Shown here piece by piece: positions 55,905 through 64,000 of a stretch of 64,000 bases of DNA (its first letter is position 1; each line of letters starts with the position of its first letter). This stretch comes from Aspidapion aeneum (Eukaryota > Arthropoda > Insecta > Coleoptera > Brentidae), in assembly GCA_963576565.1 (NCBI GenBank), contig OY755039.1:71883412-71947411 (forward strand), in the 5' to 3' direction. The notes beneath the pieces are model-generated. The model saw nothing but the letters and a program-made list of their open reading frames with translations, was not told the origin of the DNA and did no database searches. A program made the translations under genes and the position numbers.

Positions 55905-57540
55905 AGAAAAAGTAAACATTCAGATCATCAAACCAGAACAACGGACAGAACACTAGAAGAGACTGCTGCAGGAAACAAGACCTGAATATCTGTCCGTCTC
56001 TCCGGGGAGAGACATAGAAGTGCATGGATAGGAAGTAATTATCGAAAAAGAAATGATGAAGAATAGTATTCAAAAGCTTAAATCCGGAAAAGCTGGCAGA
56101 CCTGGGGGAATATACGCTGAAATGCTCAAATATGGATCAGAGAAACTACTCACATATATTATCAATCAATGCATAAATGGACATCCAGTACCTGATGATT
56201 GGAAAATAGCATTCATATCCTCAATACATAAAAAAGAAAACAAGCTGGATTGCAACAACTACAGAGGAACTTCAGTAACCAGTTCTCTAAGTAGATAGTA
56301 CGGTAGGATTCTTAGAGACCTAATAGAGAATGATTTTCATGACCAAGAAGAAGAAAAGCAAAGTGGGTTTCGTGCAGGCAGATCTTGTAGTGATAAAGTT
56401 TTTTATCTTAAACAAGTAATTGAGGAAAGCAGTGCCAGAAATATAGAGACTCAAGTTACCTTTGTGGACCTACAAAAAGCATATGATACCGTTCCAGTAG
56501 ACAAATTATGGACTGTGTTGGAACAAACTAATATCAATCATACATATATAAAAGCGATAAAAGAACTATACAAAGGGTCAAAATCTAAAATTAAAGTTGG
56601 AAATTGACTTTCAAAAGAATTCCTGGTAACAAAAGGCTTAAGACAGGGATGTTGTATCTCTCCAACTCTTATTAAAATATATATCACAGTAGCTTTAAAA
56701 AACTGGAAACGCAAAGTACACGGCATGGGAATACAACTTAACGGCCGATCTACCATATACAAACTACAGTTTGCTGACGACCAAGTATAATGATAAAGAA
56801 GACATGGACATGGACAATGGAGTATATGATGAGAAAGTTAACGGAAGAATACCAAAAGTGAGGGTTAACAGTGAACGTGGACAAGGCACAGTACTTATGT
56901 ATTGGAAACGAATCAAGTGAATTAGAGCTAGAAAATGGACAAATAATATCTCCATGCAATTAGTATGTATACTTGGGGGTCACATTTGATAAGACAGGAA
57001 CAGACTGTAAAGACTGGAAAAACGAATAGTAAAAGCGAAAAAGGTTATTGGTTGTCTTAACAGTATTTGATGGAGCAGAGAGATAAAACAGAATGTAAAA
57101 TTTAACATATATAAAACAATGGTGAACAGCACGCTGTATTGTCGCGTTACCGAAAAATACAAAGCAAAAATGGAAAGTGTCGAAATGGATGCAATAAGGA
57201 GATCAATGAGAATATCTAGAACAGATCATATAAGAAATGAGATAAAAGAAAGAATGGGAATCGAGGGAGGCATAACGGATGACATCACTAAAAGACAACT
57301 GATATGGTACGGCCATGTACAACGGATGAGCGACGAAAGATTACCAAAGCAGGTCCAAGAATGGCAACCAATAGGGCGCAGAAAAAGAGGGCGTCCTAAA
57401 CTGGAATGGCAACAATCCAAAGATCAATGAGTCAAAAAAACCTGACGGAAGATGATTGGCAGGATCGAAGGAGGTGGAGAATAGGCGTCGGACAACGTAG
57501 AAAAACGTTCTAAACCGACATAGTAGTAGTAGACCCTTAT
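55905..57540 (+). mobile_element. Endonuclease-RT LINE, second copy, decayed
   Basis: A plus-strand LINE covering RT and the C-terminal region, ending CCGACATAGTAGTAGTAG. It is homologous in its last ~550 bp to the fragment at 15982-16566. The endonuclease part is missing, so it is 5'-truncated. Confidence 0.9.
56053..57510 (+). pseudogene. LINE reverse transcriptase, multiply broken
   Basis: Pieces in order: KLKSGKAGRPGGIYAEMLKYG and PDDWKIAFISSIHKKENKLDCNNYRG (56053-56298); after a stop, QSGFRAGRSCSDKVFYLKQVIE and TFVDLQKAYDTVPVDKLW; then LRQGCCISPTL. The catalytic FADD box is intact near 56770-56783 (KLQFADD). The C-terminal region at 57119-57430 has RTDHIRNEIKERMG and QLIWYGHVQRMSDERLPK. 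Stops at 56297, 56605 and 56788 and several indels make it inactive. Confidence 0.9.
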
Positions 57541-58040
57541 TTTTATTAATAAAAAATATCAAGAAAAACATTGCGTTTTATATGCTATAAAAGTTTGTTC
57601 CAAAAAAATAGTTTCTCCTGAAAAAATTTGACTGCATAATTTTTTTAAAATTAGTTTTATCTACTCTTATTGCTCTTGTTCTAATACATGACATTTAACA
57701 AGTTATTAACAAAAAAGTAAAAACATCTCTATAATATACATTATTTATTCCTTAATAAAAATTTATTCATATTTTCCGAAACAGGTTTTTAATTGCTTAA
57801 ATATACTTACCTTGTATTTTAACAAATCCACTATAATCATTATATAATTATTCACATAATTTATTACCGAATTTTCAATAAATAAAGGGTCCTTTCATTC
57901 CCACAATCTTATTTTAATAGCATATTAATCAAACTGGCCACAAATGGGTTGTTGGTAGCCACAAATAAATGGTATCTCAACCCCAGTATAAACATATATT
58001 AAATTTATGTTTAAATAAAAATATTAATTATTTATTTTAG
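57541..58040. other. AT-rich sequence, nothing recognised
   Basis: No supported feature. Confidence 0.5.
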
Positions 58041-58041
58041 A

Positions 58042-58278
58042 TTTCGCCCTTTCCAAGACACTATTAGAACAAGTTTTCTTCCTAACGCTTGCCAAAATGT
58101 CTTTCCTGCACTCAAAACTTATACGAAATGCTTTTGTGTGCGGGAAAGTATTACTTTAACTATAGATCAACTATTCAGTACGCTGCAGAAAGTCGTTTGC
58201 ACATGCGGAAATATTGATTTTTTATACAAACGTGTGAAAAATCAAGTGAACCGCATTACTTTTAGTGCGGATAATTAA
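58042..58278 (+). CDS. Candidate terminal exon of unknown gene
   Basis: A 78-codon frame without an ATG at its start, immediately after a good splice acceptor (TTATTTATTTTAG, ending 58040). It begins FRPFQDTIRTSFLPNACQ, contains KCFCVRESITLTIDQLF and VVCTCGNIDFLYKRVKN, and stops with TAA at 58276-58278. An AATAAA lies at 58355-58360. Composition is balanced and less AT-rich than the flanks. I recognise no family. Chance or an old mobile element remain possible; no upstream exon was found. Confidence 0.35.
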   Translation, partial: FRPFQDTIRTSFLPNACQNVFPALKTYTKCFCVRESITLTIDQLFSTLQKVVCTCGNIDFLYKRVKNQVNRITFSADN

Positions 58279-58984
58279 TTTTCTCGCACGCTCATCTATA
58301 GAGTTTTAAATGGCTCAAGTCTAGTGTTTTGAATAGCCAGTTAAAGCAAATTATAATAAAGGTGAACAAATTTTTGGCTTAATTAGATGCATACACAATT
58401 ATTCATCAATTTGTCGAAATGTGACAGATTGTAGTTAATCTTCCAGATTTTTTAACATTACAAAACGAATAAATAAGCTGAAATTCAAGGGCGGTCTTAA
58501 TAGACATACAGACCTACCGCTGCGCACTGTCGACATGTCGCATTTTGCAAACCATTTGATTATTATTTTATAGGTTTAATATATTATAATATATTTTTAA
58601 CCCTAGAACTGCACACTTATTTTTTAAGGCAAGGACTGCACAGTAGGGTTTTTCTAACCCCAAATAGTTTTTTTTTGTTAATGTGGACAATTTTATAATT
58701 TAATGTTATTTTTATAAAAAATAATATTAATGGACATATATTTATATGTTTACGGTAAAGTAACAGTAGAATCTATGTTTATACATTTTTTATTAGGAAA
58801 AATAAAAAAATATATCAATTTTTAACACTGTATTAAAAAAAAATTAATATAAAAACAAAACTTAAACTATTTTACAAAATTCCTTCTTAAACTAAAAAAT
58901 AAACCCTTATTTTATATAAAAAAAAATTATTTGGTTAAATAAATCCTTGTAGTCTTTCTTAGCCAAAAGCTTTTAATATTTGGT

Positions 58985-59112
58985 TTATTCCTGGTTATTT
59001 TCACAGTCGAAGCAAAATCTAGCCCTATGTTCCGGGCAATAGGGTCTGTTACACCCAGCACAAGCATGCTTAGTTTTCCTTTCCTTGTCTCATGGACATA
59101 AAACACACCTTA
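58985..59112 (-). pseudogene. piggyBac transposase C-terminal Cys-rich domain
   Basis: The minus-strand frame ends ...NRPYCPEHRARFCFDC plus five residues and a stop (58985-58987). Upstream is RCVLCP, an in-frame TGA, then DKERKTKHACAGC. The pattern C-x2-C...C-x2-C...C-x2-H...C-x2-C is the cross-brace zinc-binding domain at the end of piggyBac transposases, which binds transposon ends. The catalytic Asp-bearing core is not present. Confidence 0.8.
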
Positions 59113-59636
59113 CTTAATTAATTAATTTTATTAATTATCCTACTTAATTTATTTACCGTAAACTGCACACTGGGGTGTCAGATACGTCAATATTAGTCGA
59201 TGTAGCTGCAAAATCGGCAGCACTCGCCTGGATTTCTCACTTGATACTGGCTGGCGGCACTAAAAACCAAATTTACGTGGAGCGACGCACAGTGCGGACA
59301 AAAATAGGGTTTATGGACAATAATCATTATCTTTGTTGTTTTTCAAAAAAGTTAATTTTTTTATAGGGTATGTGATAAAGTGTAGTCTAAAGGATAAAAT
59401 AAGTAAAACTTTTTAAAATATATATATGTTATTTTATTTAAAATATTAAAAAAATTAATTAAAGTACATTCAGTTTAACCTGAAGTTACGTTAAAAATCA
59501 AAATCAATTTACTTTTGTGTTAGAAATTAAACTAAAATTATTTTTTTTATTCGGATCCATGGGCGTGGTTAGGAAGGCTTGGGGGGGCTAAGTCCTTTCC
59601 AGAAAAATTAAATTAGCAACCCCAAAATAATTATTT

Positions 59637-60011
59637 TTACCATACACACACACATTGCACCCTCAGGTTCTTTGTTCTTAAAGATGATTCTAAGAAAGCC
59701 GTTTTAAGCCGTCCATGACTCGGTCCGGGTACGGCCTCTGTGTCCGAATCTGTATTTTTTGATTTTTCTGAATCAGTTTTATAACAAAATTTCTCAGATA
59801 TAATATCTTTATTTAACCATTCGAAATAACGGTTTTGAAAATAAATTTTGTTTTGTCCCGATAGCTTCCATTTGAGACTGAGACTTTTGCAAAAATTTAA
59901 TGATGCCTTATTTAGAATTTGGTTATTTTTGTCAGAACATTCTCCTAAACCCAACAAGGGTTGAATTTTTTTAAAAATATTTAACATCTTCAGATTTTCC
60001 TGAGAGGCCAC
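59637..60011 (-). CDS. ORF inside the piggyBac relic, unknown
   Basis: 124 codons starting MASQENLKMLNIFKKIQPLL. It has a Ser/Asp-rich stretch (KSKNTDSDTEAVPGPSHGR) followed by a basic segment (LKTAFLESSLRTKNLRVQ). The PGPS...RTK arrangement resembles linker regions of insect transposon-encoded proteins, but I cannot assign a family. It may be a fragment of another element nested here. Confidence 0.35.
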   Translation of the reverse strand: MASQENLKMLNIFKKIQPLLGLGECSDKNNQILNKASLNFCKSLSLKWKLSGQNKIYFQNRYFEWLNKDIISEKFCYKTDSEKSKNTDSDTEAVPGPSHGRLKTAFLESSLRTKNLRVQCVCVW

Positions 60012-61426
60012 TCATTTAACAAGTCTGAATGTTTTATGCTTATGCGTTCTAAAAGTAAAAAAAAAGTGATAAAATAGTATATTATCTTCTTAGGGACTTA
60101 AGTGGCACTTTTATCTCGAGAAGAAAAAATTGTATGTAGCTACAGTTCGCCAAGTGCCTAAAAGATACTTTAGTCATTTTTGGGCCCCGTTTTTATTAAA
60201 ATTATTTTGCAAGAAAAACAGACTTCTCATTTTTACGTGTTATCTTGAACGTCATTTTTTTCCACAGGATAAAAAGTGATACTCTATCCCTAAAATTTGT
60301 GATAAAAAGCGCACTTTTGATCCCAAAGTGCAAAAAAACTATTTTTTTAAAAATATTCGCCTACACAAACACCAGAATAATTTTTGGCATTTATATTTTA
60401 AGACTGATGACAGTATTTTTATAATGTTATTGACTACCTCAAATTATTGTTTTTGTGCGTCCCCATTGACAAAAAACGGCCAATACGATATGCGATTCTA
60501 AAATATTTAATTTTCCATTTTGCTCACAGTAGTACAAGGTAACTTAGTATCATAAATATTTTGGGAATTTTTTCTAAAATTTATTATCACCTATAACCAC
60601 TCTCCATCACCGAATAATAAGCCTCATATCTTCTCCAGATTTAGTGCCATTTTTGACACCTTGCTGTTGCTATTTTTGACGTTGATGAGAGCTATCACAA
60701 TTTCATATTTGTCCGAATGGCGGCAAGACTGGTTTTAAGGGTATACCTAAACAGGAGATGATGTGAGGCCTCTCAACCGGGGTGGCAACCAATGTGTTAT
60801 AAATTATTAGGATTGAAATATATTATCTAAAAAAAAACAGCACCCTTAGTAGCAGCCAGTAGCAAAAAATATTTATGCTACCTTTTTGCTAATTCATTGG
60901 ACTAATATTCAGGATATATGCCAGACCTTGCTAATCTTTGCAATTTTTTATAACCTTAATAAAATTTAAAAAATATTTTTTTTTGTAAGCATAAAAGTTT
61001 TAATTAAATTATTTTAAAAGCGAGACGTCAATTTGACAAAATTTTATTTAAACAAATAGCGTAAATATATATCACTGTAATACTTAAAGAAAAAATTTTT
61101 ATATTTAAATATAGTAAACCAGTAAAATTAATTTTCTGATAGGTATTTTATACGATTTTTTTGTACCTGTTTTAAAATAACGAATTTAACTATTTATTTT
61201 CTTCACTTTCGCAAGTGTGACTAAAAAATAGGTTATGATTACAGATAAACTGGACATGTATCTATACTTTTGCAATATAAAAACTTTTAAAATGTAACCT
61301 CAGTTTTTCGAATATTGCCCACAGGAGCCCGCACTGTGCGACGCGGTAAAATTTTTATATTTGCGAAAACTACAGACAAAAATATAACTGTCTGGGTATT
61401 TCACACCCCAGTGTGCAGTTCCAGGG

Positions 61427-61940
61427 CTAAAAAGAAAACCAGTTTTAGTGTAGGCGCTAGCTCATGTCACGTATGCCCTAATATGTGCGCTCAATTTTGT
61501 TGCAGAGCTTTGTTAAGCAACCATAGCAGTATAAAAAAGTTGGGCCACGTGGTCCAAATCATGGTCGTTTGGCCGCCATCTTTAAAAATGACGGTCAAAT
61601 TGTCAGATTTTTGGTTTAAGCGTATCTGTGGTCCGATTTTATTTTTAGTCTCATTTTACTCCTTTTTTAAACGGAAACTGAATCTAAACATTTTTTGCTA
61701 AATCGAGTAGTTTTTAAGACACACCAAGATTATGAATATTTCGGCTCGCAAAAGGACTAAAAAAATACCTATGCTAATTTTATTGTAGCTACAATATAGT
61801 TCAAATTAGACGAGGAGTTTTATGATTTTAAATTTCGGTGAAGTAACCCCTAAAGGAAAGGCTTAACAGGGGTGGTTCTCAAAAATATTCGCAAGAATAT
61901 ACAAAGTGATTTTGCAACGAAAAAAACAAACATAAAAGCA
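61427..61940. other. Nothing recognised
   Basis: A long plus-strand frame (61315-61701) starts inside the piggyBac end and shows no domain. No other feature. Confidence 0.5.
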
Positions 61941-62520
61941 GTTATTAATAATATTAATAATAATAACTCTTTATTTGTTGCTCTAGTTATGCCTAATATA
62001 ACAAAGCTACATATACATATCCTCAATGGACTCAGAAACTAAGAAACATATTTATTATGGTTGCATATCAAACAAATCTCTACAGTCAAATCTTAAATTG
62101 TACGAAAAAAAGAATAAAACATTAATTTTAAAAAAATTGTTCCATGCAATACCCATTTCAAAATTTTGAAAACTTTAAGATTAAGATTAACCCTTATTTA
62201 AAAATTGTCCTACAAAACGTTTAAAAATTTCAAGACTGAGAGTTTTTAATTCCTGATGGTAAGCTGTTGTATTCTTGAAGCCCCTTAACGAAAAGCGAAT
62301 TTGAATATTTTTTTATTTTTACCCTAGAAGTATAGAAATTGTACCTGCTTCTTGTTGGATACCTATCAACATCGATATTAAATTTCAAAAATCAAAATAT
62401 GGAGGATTCAGGTTATTAAGAATCTTATAAATAAAAATAAGGAAAAAATATTTGTGACGATTGCTCACACCCAAATTTAATGTGTCCTTCCACAGCCTTC
62501 GTAAAGTAACGAGCCACGAA
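61941..62520 (-). mobile_element. CR1/jockey-like LINE 3' fragment
   Basis: On minus: remnants of the C-terminal RT region (RYPTRSRYNFYTSRVK, LFVKGLQEYNSLPSGIKN) at about 62230-62370, a 3' UTR, AATAAA (plus 61971-61976), then an ATTATT-type microsatellite tail. The coding part has stops and frameshifts. Confidence 0.75.
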
Positions 62521-62803
62521 CCAGAAAAGGCAACATCGCAAATGGGCCGTCTGGTGGGCCGATATATACATGGGGAGATATAAATATCTGCTATTTGTTT
62601 TGATTGTAGTTTGGCGATTTTGTATTTTTTTTTGTAAAAACTAATAAACTGTGTTTAGGCGTGTTACATTTAATTTTTAAAGACAAACAAAACATTTGGA
62701 AATAAATATCCGTGGCCATTAATCATGTTAAAAAATATGTAACAAAACCTAGAATAAACAGATAGAAGAGAAATTACTTTTAAACAATTTGTGAGAACAG
62801 CCC

Positions 62804-62975
62804 TAAAGTTGGATTCATAGTACCGTAAAGTAAGCAGTATGAAGTGAGCAGTAAGAAATAAAAATGGTTCCTTTCTTGCTGCTAATTTATTACTGTCAAG
62901 TTTGAACAACAGGATGTTTGAGGGATAGTTTCTTATGTCTTACTGCTTACTTTACAGAACTATGAATCTAGTTTA
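62804..62975. mobile_element. 172-bp MITE
   Basis: Ends TAAAGTTGGATTCATAGTAC and CTATGAATCTAGTTTA are inverted, continuing with GTAAAGTAAGCAGTA and its complement. No ORF. Confidence 0.75.
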
Positions 62976-63049
62976 AATGGTAACATGTTAATTTAAACTT
63001 TAAATGAACTTACTCTGTTTTCTATCTATCTATTCTATTTAGCCTTCTT

Positions 63050-63740
63050 CAATCCATCTTTGGCCAAGGTCTCTAGTTTACAATACATGTGTTCCATCAA
63101 TCTTCTTTCTGTCTGATATTATGACCGGCAAATTTCCATTTTAATTTTGCTACTTCTGCTCAGACATCCCTTACTTTTGTTTTATTTCTTATCCATTCAT
63201 TCCTTTTTCTATCTGTTGGCTTTATATGTAACATTTGTCTTTCCATTAATCTTTGGGCTTTTGTTACCTTATCCATGTTTGAAGTGTCCAGGTCTGGGAT
63301 CCATAGGTAAGTACAGGAAGGATACATTGGTTATACACTTTCGTTTTGAGGTACTGAGGCATGCTGCCCAGGCCGATCTTACTCGTCTTTTGATTTTAGC
63401 TGTTTGCTTTTCTTTTTTAAGTTTAATAATTTGTCCCAGGTATATATTCCTCTACTTGTTCTATTTTCTTTTAGATTGATTGATATCATCAGCATATCTT
63501 GGTGGTTCAGGATTGTCCGTTTACTTTGATGCCTATTTCTTCCCAATCTAAGCTTTTAAAAACATCTTCTAGGGCCTGGTTAAATAATTTAGGGAATATT
63601 GTGTCAGATTTTGATTGATGTTGTTGCTTCACTATATATATTGGCTATTAAGTCTGTATATCTGTCATCTATTCGGCTATTAATTAAAGATGCTTTTACT
63701 GCCCAGTGCTCAATGCTATTGAAAGCTTTTTAGAAGGCTA
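63050..63740 (-). pseudogene. LINE reverse transcriptase fragment
   Basis: The minus strand carries broken RT sequence: the palm box YADD (near 63486-63500), then downstream MDKVTKAQRLMERQML and a C-terminal TKVRDV...VAKLKWKFAGH (about 63130-63240). This is the same broad LINE class as 55905-57540 but a different family. Frameshifts and stops throughout. Confidence 0.75.
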
Positions 63741-63751
63741 TAAACACAATA

Positions 63752-64000
63752 TACAGTGTGTCCACGTAAGTTGGCGGCATATGGGAAACTTTTTTATTAT
63801 TAGTTTTACGAAAAAAAGTTATTCTTCATAAAAAGTTCTGCATGGTCCAAAACCTAAAATGCAACCATCAGATGTTAAATTTTTTCAGTCATATTACGAG
63901 GGTTGTCAAAAAATGTGATTTTTGCTCCAGAGTAAAGTACCTTTCTTTTTGACAATATCGAAAATTGTTATAAAGAAAAGATGTTTAGAATTAAAAATAG
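63752..64000 (+). repeat. Mariner-like element start, cut by window end
   Basis: TACAGTGTGTCCACGTAAGT at 63752 resembles Tc1/mariner-derived ends. The following 230 bp contain no ORF and the other end is outside the window. Confidence 0.4.

Larger units (their letters stand above)
58601..61426 (-). mobile_element. piggyBac-like DNA transposon relic
   Basis: Left end CCCTAGAACTGCACACT after TTAA (58597-58600); right end AGTGTGCAGTTCCAGGG (61410-61426) followed by CTAA, a one-base change from TTAA. TTAA targets and CCC-type ends are hallmarks of piggyBac. The inner motif GCGACGCACAGTGCGG (59280) recurs inverted at about 61332-61345. A second partial end (AACTGCACACTGGGGTGT at about 59162) suggests a nested or rearranged copy. 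Most of the transposase is gone. Confidence 0.82.

Noticed and set aside
61315..61701. 128-codon plus-strand frame
   Set aside because: Begins inside the piggyBac terminal repeat and crosses its end; hydrophobic tail from AT-rich DNA.

Overview
The window looks like an AT-rich insect nuclear genome. It holds BEL/Pao, Ty3/gypsy, copia, piggyBac-like and Tc1/mariner-like elements, jockey/CR1-like and endonuclease-RT LINEs, many MITEs, and a tandem array built on the insect telomere pentamer TTAGG. I cannot name the species; a beetle or another insect with a large, repeat-rich genome would fit. No complete host protein-coding gene was found. Almost everything that can be assigned is a transposable element or a satellite.

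Layout. 1-2159 is a nearly pure (ACAG)n array that runs into a 200-N scaffold gap. After the gap comes a TTAGG/TTGGG alternating array (2360-3239). It decays into a TTCGG/TTTGG-rich array that is split by an internally deleted Ty3/gypsy element (3572-7750, minus strand). 8400-9394 and 24328-27024 are two inverted copies of an unclassified element with GC-rich 16-bp minisatellites, a palindromic core and a conserved small basic ORF. Between them lie a dispersed family with a CA/TG microsatellite, MITEs, a 130-bp G-rich tandem array, a copia element with intact LTRs but no reverse transcriptase or RNase H (12298-15298), a LINE 3' fragment, a 471-bp tandem duplication and a 1.5-kb foldback element with TA target duplications (19912-21433).

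29011-35285 is a decayed BEL/Pao element (minus strand). 37563-44696 is a young BEL/Pao element (plus strand) with near-identical 661-bp LTRs and one uninterrupted 1806-codon gag-pol ORF; it is the only apparently intact gene here. 45.5-47.6 kb is a broken jockey-like LINE interrupted by a palindromic MITE that recurs twice near 48 kb. 49292-49363 folds as a tRNA with anticodon ACA on the minus strand. 53.9-55.05 kb is a 330-bp satellite that runs into a consensus intron. 55.9-57.5 kb is a second copy of the endonuclease-RT LINE. 58042-58278 is a possible host terminal exon. 58601-61426 is a piggyBac-like relic. The remainder holds LINE fragments and MITEs.

The elements mostly relate by nesting. 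The gypsy element sits in the telomere-like array (TSD TCAG), copia in the 130-bp array (TSD ATTTC), a LINE in the dispersed CA family (14-bp TSD), the foldback element in the tandem duplication (TA), and a LINE tail in the minisatellite element (TSD AGTTG). Together they give a relative insertion order. Coordinates of repeat edges were read by eye and may be off by a few bases.
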